This document shows positions 1 through 7,389 of a stretch of DNA of 64,000 nt, piece by piece (the stretch's first letter is position 1; the number at the start of each line of letters is the position of its first letter). The notes under the pieces were generated by a model, which saw only the letters and a program-made list of their open reading frames with translations, made no database searches and had not been told where the DNA came from. The stretch is from positions 1 to 64,000 of the forward strand of contig JAKPUQ010000059.1 of the NCBI GenBank assembly GCA_029572815.1. Direction: 5' to 3'. Both the position numbers and the translations under genes were made by a program. This stretch comes from Bacillota bacterium. GTDB lineage: Bacteria; Bacillota; Clostridia; Oscillospirales; Ruminococcaceae.

Positions 1-177
1 GATGAATATATCTCGCTCTATGAAGAAGCTAAAGCCTTCGGTTATCCGGGATTAGTCAGCTACAACTATAAACGGATATTGGCATTGTTTGAACAGTGTA
101 AGATCATCTTTATGCAAAAAGAATCGCCTGAGACCGCTATCCCAAATGGTTCTTCCAATAAAGATCCGGCGGCGTAA
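1..177 (+). CDS. C-terminal part of a hypothetical protein (5' end outside window)
   Basis: Frame 1 open from base 1: DEYISLYEEAKAFGYPGLVSYNYKRILALFEQCKIIFMQKESPETAIPNGSSNKDPAA, stop TAA at 175-177, followed by a terminator. Confidence 0.6.
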   Translation, partial: DEYISLYEEAKAFGYPGLVSYNYKRILALFEQCKIIFMQKESPETAIPNGSSNKDPAA

Positions 178-183
178 ACTTCT

Positions 184-212
184 CCCCACAGTATTGCTGT
201 GGGGATTTTTCT
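184..212 (+). terminator. Intrinsic terminator
   Basis: CCCCACA-gtattgc-TGTGGGG followed by ATTTTTCTTT. Confidence 0.75.
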
Positions 213-351
213 TTACTGGTAAATATTACTAATCGAATGTACGTTTCTTCTTTTGCCGCTTGTGCATCTATACAAAGATTTACTTCCCGATCGTTGCAAT
301 CTTCGTTTTTTTCGTTTCCCATCGGTATATATATGGAGGCACTTTTCATCA

Positions 352-388
352 ACGCTCTGCTGAGACATTCGGCAGGGCGTTTTTTTAG
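352..388 (+). terminator. Intrinsic terminator / attenuator upstream of the repA-like ORF
   Basis: CGCTCTGCTG-agacatt-CGGCAGGGCG followed by TTTTTTT. Confidence 0.65.
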
Positions 389-441
389 TGCAAATATGTA
401 TTCTGCTATTAGGCAGGCAGCAAACAAAAGGAGGTGACGAA

Positions 442-549
442 TTGCCTGACACAGCCCACACAAATAGTTCGCACGAGCAGTTGCCCGTAACGAAAAAAGC
501 TGTTGGCTGTGTCGGGGATCTTATGAGAAAGGAGGAATGCTATGGGTAA
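442..549 (+). CDS. Small 35-aa ORF overlapping the repA-like start (translational coupling)
   Basis: AGGAGGTGACGAATTG gives a strong SD and TTG start; (M)PDTAHTNSSHEQLPVTKKAVGCVGDLMRKEECYG; stop overlaps ATG at 542 (tATGggTAA). Confidence 0.4.
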   Translation: MPDTAHTNSSHEQLPVTKKAVGCVGDLMRKEECYG

Positions 550-1306
550 TATGTTACAGACGAAAACCGCAGAAGAAATACTGTCAACAGTATTCAAGCC
601 GAAAGAGTTCATAATTGACGGACTGCTTACGCAGGGACTGTACGTCCTTGCAGGTGCACAGAAGGTAGGCAAGTCTTGGCTGGCAATGGATATCAGTCTT
701 AGCATTGCAACAGGAGTTCCTGTACTCGGACGTGATACTATTCAGGGAACTGCTTTGTATCTTTGTCTCGAGGATAACTATCAGCGACTACAGCGCAGAT
801 TGTTTCAGATGAACGCTGAAACGATTGAGAATCTACACTTCGCGATTGCTGCTGATAAAATCGGTGCAGGTCTTGAAGAACAGATAGAAAGCTTCAAGAA
901 AGAGCACGATGACTTGAAAATAGTTGTTGTCGATGTAATGCAAATGGTGCGCAGCAATGTTGAGTCGAGTTATGGTTCGGATTATGCAGAACTGATCGCG
1001 CTCAAACAGCTTGCTTATCGTTTAGGTATATGCATACTGATGATACATCATATGCGAAAAGCTAAAGACGATAATCCGTTCAATATGATGACAGGCAGTA
1101 CAGGTATTGGCGGTACAACTGACGGAAACTTTGCGCTCAAGGAAACAAAGTGCGGCTCAGGGAAAGCTATAGCGATACGCTGCACAGAGGAAGAAAGCAG
1201 ACGTGTCCATGAACTGGCTGAGAGGCATGGCTTGAAGCTGAATGACTTCGTTATGCGGTGCGCTCTCGGCAAGAAATCGTTGTCGCAAATGGCATCGACG
1301 AGATAG
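542..1306 (+). pseudogene. RepA-like AAA ATPase (AAA_25 type), C-terminally truncated and fused in frame to a MobC N-terminus
   Basis: Walker A GAQKVGKSW, Walker B-like IVVVDV, MIHHMRKAKDDNPFNMMTGSTGIGG; then MobC-like IAIRCTEEESRRVHELAERHGLKLNDFVMRCALGK. Confidence 0.7.
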
Positions 1307-1458
1307 TTCGACAGCAGAAAGCTATCGGTCGGAACCTGAATCAGATCGCTATACTTGCAAACATGGAGCGGCTAACCGCCGTGAACTTCCGGCCGCTCCT
1401 CGACGAACACAGGAAGGTCACGGAGCTGATAGGTCAGCTTCTTCGGGAGGTGAAGTAG
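1170..1458 (+). pseudogene. MobC-like mobilization protein, frameshifted
   Basis: N-terminal half in frame 2 (end of ORF 542..1306), C-terminal half in frame 1 (EIVVANGIDEIVRQQKAIGRNLNQIAILANMERLTAVNFRPLLDEHRKVTELIGQLLREVK); the shift fits loss of one base near 1268-1274. Confidence 0.7.
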
Positions 1459-1680
1459 TGGCGACGGTCACAGCGATAAGCACGAAAGGCGGTGGCGGCG
1501 GAAAGAAAAGTCTCGACTACATCTGCCGAGACGACAAGACCGAGGGCAAGAAATATGTGACGGCTCTCAACTGTTCGCTGCCCACTGCATACCAGGAATT
1601 CCAAAACACAAGAGTGATGTACGGAAAGACTGACGGCATTCGTTACTATCACTTTGTTCAATCTCACCCAAGCGGCTACA
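1458..1680 (+). pseudogene. Relaxase N-terminal fragment
   Basis: Frame 3: VATVTAISTKGGGGGKKSLDYICRDDKTEGKKYVTALNCSLPTAYQEFQNTRVMYGKTDGIRYYHFVQSHPSG, typical of MobA/relaxase N-termini; truncated. Confidence 0.7.
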
Positions 1681-1689
1681 ATACCAACT

Positions 1690-1950
1690 ATGGTCTGCGT
1701 CCAGGAACACAACTGGCTGGCGCTGATTTCGCAGCTGAAACTTCTGACAGATACGCTGTTCGATGTCAAGGCTCAGACAGACGAGACAATGACATATGCA
1801 CAGATGGAACGGTACCTGCGAAATCAGCAGAAAATATACGATCAGCTGCTGGAACAGGGGAAGGAGATTCAGGAGCAGACGTCACAGAACGTGACGGCAG
1901 AGGTATCGAGGCTGGATCAGGCGGCGAAGGACCTCGTCTCACAGGCTGGG
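1690..1950 (+). pseudogene. MobB-like mobilization protein C-terminal fragment
   Basis: Frame 1: NWLALISQLKLLTDTLFDVKAQTDETMTYAQMERYLRNQQKIYDQLLEQGKEIQEQTSQNVTAEVSRLDQAAKDLVSQAGKNLK. Confidence 0.5.
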
Positions 1951-2312
1951 AAGAATTTAAAGCAGAAGATTTCGAAAAGTTATCTAGTGGCGCAAATAAA
2001 GAACTCTTAGATATTTTTGAAACTATAAACGATTATTGCCTTTCTATCTCACAAAACATAATCAGAAACACTACAAAGCATTACATTGGATACAGCGAAG
2101 GAAAAAGTTTTGCAGACTTTCATTTTAACTCCGGCTACTGCCACTTGATGCTTCGTACTATTAAGTATTCTGATCCGCAAAACAAAATAGAACTTCTTGG
2201 TGATAACTACAACTGGGCTAAGAAAGCAAAACTCAGGATCTATCCTGGCGATGATTTAGAGTATATTAAAGGCTTAATCAAGCAAAGCTACGATTCATTG
2301 TTTAGTAATTAA
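1950..2312 (+). pseudogene. DUF5655-like domain fragment, frame 3, C-terminus intact
   Basis: AEDFEKLSSGANKELLDIFETINDYCLSISQNIIRNTTKHYIGYSEGKSFADFHFN...LRIYPGDDLEYIKGLIKQSYDSLFSN. Confidence 0.5.
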
Positions 2313-2319
2313 AATAAAA

Positions 2320-2355
2320 AGAGCCGATAGTCATAAAAGCTATCGGCTTGATTTT
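2320..2355 (+). terminator. Intrinsic terminator
   Basis: AGCCGATAG-tcataaaag-CTATCGGCT then TGATTTT. Confidence 0.6.
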
Positions 2356-2595
2356 ATATATGGTCAGCAGAAAATATTGGAGGGTGAGATATGGTGAAGA
2401 GGTATGCTATGAGGGTATGAGTGGGTTAATGTCGAAAAATCAAATAATAAGCATGACTATCAACTATCTGCTGAGTCGCTATTAGAAAGCGAGCAATGAC
2501 GGAAGGTAGGAATGCAAAAAGAAAAACACCCCTATAAATAGGGATGCTTTTCACTAACGTCAAATGAGAAATATCTCCATTGTGACGTCTAAATA

Positions 2596-2680
2596 TGGTG
2601 CGGGTGACAGGACTTGAACCTGCATTCCTTTCGGAAGTAGCACCTAAAACTACCGTGTCTGCCGATTTCACCACACCCGC
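2596..2680 (-). tRNA. tRNA-Leu (anticodon TAG), CCA encoded
   Basis: Reverse complement GCGGGTGTGGTGAAATCGGCAGACACGGTAGTTTTAGGTGCTAC...GGTTCAAGTCCTGTCACCCGCACCA; acceptor GCGGGTG/CACCCGC. Confidence 0.95.
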
Positions 2681-2750
2681 ATATTAAATTTTGCTGTCGA
2701 TTTTGACTGCCGACAGTGGACGGTTTTATAAACCAATGACGTAGCGTGAA

Positions 2751-2787
2751 CGAAATCTGGTGCTTATGCCAATTTCGCCATACCCGC
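2751..2787 (-). pseudogene. 5' half of a tRNA-Leu, truncated at the anticodon loop
   Basis: Reverse complement GCGGGTATGGCGAAATTGGCATAAGCACCAGATTTCG resembles the tRNA-Leu 5' half; no 3' half follows. Confidence 0.6.
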
Positions 2788-2790
2788 GTA

Positions 2791-3270
2791 TTACTTTATA
2801 TATCTGATTTTTTGTGCAGCAAGAGTTTTATCCCTATAGTTAAAGTATTCTAAAACATCTTCACCATTAATAACTGCTTGTTCCCAAGTTGTTGTATTAA
2901 TGTCATACGCGCTGAATTTTATTTTCTTATCGATCTCCTTGTACATTTTCCAAAACAGTTCATACATTCTGTCATACATTTTATTGCTGCAAACTACGCC
3001 GAATTCAATGGTATCCATCTGATCTGTGGGATCGCGGAATAAATCAAAAACAATGCAGTTACTTGTGTGATCTCCAAAGACCCATATATCTCCCTGACCG
3101 GAAGGAGTGTTCAAAAAGGTCTTTTCTATTTCTCTGGCATCTACAGTAACATCAAGAAGCTCCATGATATCGGGAAGAAGGGTTTTCGATTCAGTGTAAT
3201 CATAACCATATAAAATGATATCAAAAGGACCACATACTCTGAATGTACAAACTTTCTTTTTATCAAACAT
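2791..3270 (-). CDS. Hypothetical protein (start MFDKKK approximate)
   Basis: ORF 2791..3300; likely start at MFDKKKVCTFRVCGPFDIILYGYDYTESK. Confidence 0.6.
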   Translation of the reverse strand: MFDKKKVCTFRVCGPFDIILYGYDYTESKTLLPDIMELLDVTVDAREIEKTFLNTPSGQGDIWVFGDHTSNCIVFDLFRDPTDQMDTIEFGVVCSNKMYDRMYELFWKMYKEIDKKIKFSAYDINTTTWEQAVINGEDVLEYFNYRDKTLAAQKIRYIK

Positions 3271-3379
3271 AGAAATACTCCAATGACATGGAAAGGACAA
3301 ACGATGTGCGTGACATTACCTGTGAACAACACAATATTAATTATACAGTTTTGTAAGGGATTTGTCAAGGGGGGATATA

Positions 3380-4283
3380 TCACTTGTTGAGAGCATTGCG
3401 GAAATGTTCCGCAAAGGCGCTGATGGACATATATCGCTGCTCTCTTTCGGGGGGAGACAGCTCTGAGAACCACGCTGTAAAGTGCGTCGGAAAGCTCCCA
3501 TTTGTTACGTGAGCAGGGGATAAAGGCACATTTTTCGTATCTCTCGGCTATATCGGCGCCTGAGAAGCTTCCGAAAATATCGAATATGATTGCTCCGAGA
3601 GTAAAGACGTTAGTGACCTCATCTATAACAGCTCCCTTTATGTACTCCTCGGGAGCCTTCAGGCGTTTGGTACCCCAGTAATCTGCGCCGAGAGTATTCA
3701 CTACTGGAGCCTTGCGAAAGAAGTCGATATCGCAGATAGTAAGCTTGCCACGGTCAAAATCGTAGATAAGGCTGCCGTCGTAGAAATCGCAGGCAACATA
3801 GCCCTTTGCAGCAGTATTCTCAAGGAATGAGATAATATCCGATACTGCATTCAGCCGATTATCTATGGGAAGCTTTTTGAATCGCTGATATGGAGGCGTT
3901 ATGTTCTCTGTTTTATATTTATCGAAGTTCCAGTGATCGAAGAGCCCCTCTCCGTCAGCCCAGTCAAAAACCGCAGCATACAGCTCTCCATACTGAAAGC
4001 TGTCCTTGAGAGTGATAAGGGAAGGGTGAGCAAGGTCGCGGTATATCTGAACAGCATTTTTCAGAGACGCAATTGACTCTGCAGGGGAGACCTCTCCCTC
4101 TATGGTATCCGCTCCTGCGACTTTGAAGAAATATTTGCCCTGGGAGTTTTCAACTCCGAAGCATATACAGCCCGAGCCTGTTTCGTCAATAACCGAAAAC
4201 ACCTTGCCGTATTTATTCAGCCATGTCATATCATGTGCAGTTCTTAGTCTGTAGCTTATACCGTTAATGCTCTGTATTACCAT
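3380..4283 (-). pseudogene. Protein kinase-like protein, frameshifted near the C-terminus
   Basis: RBS ggaggtaaaATG at 4283; kinase-like ADYWGTKRLKAPEEYIKGAVIDEVTNVFTLGAIIFDIFG. Removing one C from the C6 run (plus-strand G6 near 3449-3454) restores ...AVSPEREQRYMSISAFAEHFRNALNK*. Confidence 0.65.
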
Positions 4284-4301
4284 TTTACCTCCGAAAAACA
4301 A

Positions 4302-4330
4302 AAAGAGGAGCATAACGTTCCTCTTTTTAT
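4302..4330 (-). terminator. Hairpin/terminator between convergent-direction minus-strand genes
   Basis: AAAAAGAGGA-gcataacgt-TCCTCTTTTTA. Confidence 0.5.
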
Positions 4331-4340
4331 GTTTGTTTAA

Positions 4341-4844
4341 TTATTCATTTTGAGCTCCGCTGTTAAGAGCCTCTTCCGCAGCCTTGGCTGCTTCTGCCAG
4401 TGAAGATGCTTCCTGAGCGCCTTCATTTACAGTCTGCTGAACAGGTGCAGGAGCAGGGGCTTCCTGTGCGGGAGCAGGAGTTTCAGCCGTTGTCTGAGCA
4501 GGAGCTGCTGCCTGAGCAGGAGCCTCTGTCTTTGGCTTGGGAGCAGTCTCCTCATTAGCCTTTTTCTCTGCCGCTTCCTTTTCTGTACGGTCGCCCTTTG
4601 ACTCTATATAGAGTTCGTCGTCAGCGATACTGCCGACAAATCTGAGCTGTTTTACAGGAATTCTCTTTAGGGGAGAATAGATGAATGCCTTACATGAATA
4701 GTTCTGTTCAACGAGACCTCTCTTTTCACAGAGAACTCTGTTTCCATCCTTGGTTCTTTTACCGTATGAGCAGTAATCGCACTTAGGATCGATCTTTTTA
4801 TCGAAATATTTAGCTCCGCCCTGGAAAAATGAGAATAAACCCAT
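4341..4844 (-). CDS. Hypothetical protein with Cys-containing N-terminus and Ala/Pro/Thr-rich tail
   Basis: MGLFSFFQGGAKYFDKKIDPKCDYCSYGKRTKDGNRVLCEKRG...; low-complexity PAPAQEAPAPAPVQQ tail. Confidence 0.75.
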   Translation of the reverse strand: MGLFSFFQGGAKYFDKKIDPKCDYCSYGKRTKDGNRVLCEKRGLVEQNYSCKAFIYSPLKRIPVKQLRFVGSIADDELYIESKGDRTEKEAAEKKANEETAPKPKTEAPAQAAAPAQTTAETPAPAQEAPAPAPVQQTVNEGAQEASSLAEAAKAAEEALNSGAQNE

Positions 4845-5059
4845 TAATAATCACCTCAAAAATAAATCTAAAATAAGTATATCACAAATAAATTCTTTTG
4901 TCCAGTGATTTTTGAAAAATTATATATTTATTTGAAAAAGCAACTGTTCCATTGTTAGTATTGCACAAAGAATAATGCTGCTTACTGGTGAATTAAACCG
5001 TTATATTAATATATTAAGTCTTACATCTGTAAATCTTAGTAGATACTAACAAATTAAGA

Positions 5060-5088
5060 TTGACAATGTTGTAACAATGTGTTAGAAT
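5060..5088 (+). promoter_or_regulatory. Sigma-A-type promoter for the hydrogenase regulator-hydG operon
   Basis: TTGACA (5060-5065), 17-nt spacer, TAGAAT (5083-5088). Confidence 0.75.
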
Positions 5089-5094
5089 GTATAT

Positions 5095-5246
5095 AGCGGG
5101 ACAGAGGATTTATTCTCTGTTTGGCGGTTTGAATTTATTGTTTTCGGGCAGCAGGGTGGATACTCTGTTATCGGATGGCAGTTGAATGATATGAACGATC
5201 ATATAGCAGACTATCTCCGTCCGTACCATGGGCGGAGTTTTTTTGT
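5095..5246 (+). promoter_or_regulatory. Structured 5' leader ending in an intrinsic terminator (candidate riboswitch/attenuator)
   Basis: Hairpins ACAGAG-gatttatt-CTCTGT and ATGATatgaacGATCAT; terminator CTCCGTCC-gtaccat-GGGCGGAG then TTTTTTT at about 5214-5246; the SD and ATG lie downstream. Confidence 0.6.
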
Positions 5247-5280
5247 TGACTGCCGTTTTTCTGCCTGCAAAGGAGGAGAA

Positions 5281-5529
5281 ATGGAAAATAAACGTATTGC
5301 GGTAGCTGCTATTGTAATTGATGAGCAATCCGCAGCTGTAGAGGTGAACAATGTACTTCATGAATACAGCGACATCATCATCGGACGAATGGGGATACCC
5401 TACAAGGAGCGGGGAATATCACTGATATCTGTAGCTCTTGACGCGGAGCCCGATGTTATAAGCAGTCTCACAGGAAGACTGGGACAGATACAGGGCGTAT
5501 CTGTAAAGGCAGCGATATCCAAAAAGTAA
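5281..5529 (+). CDS. TM1266-family putative iron-only hydrogenase system regulator
   Basis: aaggaggagaaATG; MENKRIAVAAIVIDEQSAAVEVNNVLHEYSDIIIGRMGIPYKERGISLISVALDAEPDVISSLTGRLGQIQGVSVKAAISKK; adjacent to hydG. Confidence 0.85.
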   Translation: MENKRIAVAAIVIDEQSAAVEVNNVLHEYSDIIIGRMGIPYKERGISLISVALDAEPDVISSLTGRLGQIQGVSVKAAISKK

Positions 5530-5559
5530 AAGGTAATTATTCAAACAGGAGGAATTATT

Positions 5560-7011
5560 ATGTACGATATGAAGTCACTCAAGGCTGAGGAATTTATAAA
5601 TGACGAAGAAATAAAGGCTACTCTGGAGTATGCCGAGCAGAACAAGCACAACCGTGAGCTCATCGAGCAGATACTTGAAAAGGCAAGACCCAGGAAAACC
5701 GGCAGAGGCGTTGAATGTGCAGGACTTTCTCACCGTGAGGCAAGTGTGCTCCTTGCCTGTGATATTCCCGAAATGACAGAGAAAATGTACGATCTTGCCC
5801 GTGAGATAAAGGAGGCATTCTACGGCAACAGAATAGTTATGTTTGCTCCTCTTTACCTCTCGAATTACTGCGTAAATCAGTGCGTATACTGTCCCTATCA
5901 TATGCAGAACAAGGAGATCCCCCGTAAGAAACTGACTCAGGAGGAGATACGTCAGGAGGTAATCGCTCTCCAGGACATGGGACACAAGCGTCTTGCCATA
6001 GAGTCGGGCGAGGATCCTGTAAACAATCCTATCGAGTACATACTCGAGTGTATCAATACTATCTATTCCATCAAGCACAAGAACGGCGCTATCCGCCGTG
6101 TAAATGTAAACATTGCGGCTACAACTGTTGAGAATTACAAGAAGCTCCATGACGCAGGCATCGGCACATACATCCTCTTCCAGGAGACCTACCACAAGGA
6201 GAGCTATGAGAGGCTCCACCCCGCAGGACCCAAGCACAACTATGCTTATCACACAGAGGCTATGGACCGTGCTATGGAGGGCGGTATCGATGACGTAGGT
6301 CTGGGCGTTCTCTTCGGACTTGATATGTACAAGTATGAGTTCGCAGGACTTCTCATGCACGCCGAGCACCTTGAAGCTGTTCACGGCGTAGGTCCTCATA
6401 CTATAAGCGTTCCCCGTGTAAAGAGGGCTTCTGACATTGATCCCACAGTTTTCGACAACGGTATCGACGATGATACATTTGCAAAGATAATCGCTTGTAT
6501 CAGAATAGCTGTTCCTTACACAGGCATGATAATCTCCACCCGTGAGAACGAGTCATGTCGTGAGAAGGTTCTTGAGCTTGGTGTATCGCAGATCTCAGGC
6601 GGCTCAAGAACATCTGTTGGCGGTTATGCAGGATATACTCCCGAGGAGAGACCTCATGATACAGAGCAGTTTGACGTTTCCGACCAGCGTTCGCTTGATG
6701 AGGTAGTAAAGTGGCTCATGGACATGGGACATATCCCCTCATTCTGTACAGCCTGCTATCGTGAGGGAAGAACAGGCGACCGTTTCATGGCACTCTGCAA
6801 GGTGGGACAGATCCAGAACTGCTGTCACCCTAATGCTCTCATGACACTTCAGGAGTATCTGACCGACCATGCTTCGCCTGAGACCAAGAAAGTGGGCGAG
6901 GCGCTCATTGCGAAGGAGATACTCAACGTTCCCGATGAGAAGCGCAGACAGCGCGCAATGGATTATCTTGACGAAATAAAGAACGGCGGAAAGCGCGATT
7001 TCAGATTTTAA
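5560..7011 (+). CDS. hydG: [FeFe]-hydrogenase H-cluster radical SAM maturase HydG
   Basis: YLSNYCVNQCVYCPYH radical-SAM motif; HydG/ThiH-like length and C-terminal SFCTACYREGRTGDRFM. Confidence 0.95.
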   Translation: MYDMKSLKAEEFINDEEIKATLEYAEQNKHNRELIEQILEKARPRKTGRGVECAGLSHREASVLLACDIPEMTEKMYDLAREIKEAFYGNRIVMFAPLYLSNYCVNQCVYCPYHMQNKEIPRKKLTQEEIRQEVIALQDMGHKRLAIESGEDPVNNPIEYILECINTIYSIKHKNGAIRRVNVNIAATTVENYKKLHDAGIGTYILFQETYHKESYERLHPAGPKHNYAYHTEAMDRAMEGGIDDVGLGVLFGLDMYKYEFAGLLMHAEHLEAVHGVGPHTISVPRVKRASDIDPTVFDNGIDDDTFAKIIACIRIAVPYTGMIISTRENESCREKVLELGVSQISGGSRTSVGGYAGYTPEERPHDTEQFDVSDQRSLDEVVKWLMDMGHIPSFCTACYREGRTGDRFMALCKVGQIQNCCHPNALMTLQEYLTDHASPETKKVGEALIAKEILNVPDEKRRQRAMDYLDEIKNGGKRDFRF

Positions 7012-7019
7012 GTAATAGG

Positions 7020-7046
7020 AGCCCTGCCTTTGCAGGGCTTTTTTAT
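7020..7046 (+). terminator. Intrinsic terminator
   Basis: AGCCCTGC-ctt-TGCAGGGCT then TTTTTATTT. Confidence 0.85.
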
Positions 7047-7075
7047 TTGACAAATCATGTTCAATGTGTTACAAT
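7047..7075 (+). promoter_or_regulatory. Promoter of small ORF 7114-7278
   Basis: TTGACA, 17-nt spacer, TACAAT. Confidence 0.7.
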
Positions 7076-7113
7076 AGTCTGTGATATCATATATATAACA
7101 GGAGGACAATAAA

Positions 7114-7278
7114 ATGGCTATGACATTGGCGGCATTAGCTGCTGCGATCCCTCAGACAGGAGATACTTTCCCCAAGGGTGTGCTTATCGGCATAATCATC
7201 GGAGCAGTCCTGCTTGCTGCGGGTACAGCTGTCTTCGCTAAGAAAAAGGGCGATGACGACGATGATGACGAGGAATGA
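7114..7278 (+). CDS. 54-aa sortase-signal-like mini-protein
   Basis: aGGAGGacaataaaATG; MAMTLAALAAAIPQTGDTFPKGVLIGIIIGAVLLAAGTAVFAKKKGDDDDDDEE; followed by a hairpin terminator at about 7291-7330. Not in the ORF track supplied. Confidence 0.7.
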   Translation: MAMTLAALAAAIPQTGDTFPKGVLIGIIIGAVLLAAGTAVFAKKKGDDDDDDEE

Positions 7279-7389
7279 TACTTCGTGCTGAAAACGGCGG
7301 CTGCACAAGCGGCTGCCGTTTCTTTTTTACATTGTATTAAAATATGGTCGATCAATAAAATATTTCTTTACAGAAACGGAGTGGCAGGA

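Noticed and set aside
1242-2312. Treating the 356-aa ORF as one genuine protein
   Set aside because: The middle third only makes sense in another frame (MobB-like), so the long ORF is a mosaic of fragments.
3141-4313. 390-aa minus-strand ORF as the true kinase-like gene boundaries
   Set aside because: The C-terminal 90 codons overlap the neighbouring ORF and arise only from the C6 frameshift; the RBS-supported start is 4283.
5575-6399. 274-aa antisense ORF opposite hydG
   Set aside because: Same reason: shadow of the coding frame of hydG, no RBS or recognisable motif.
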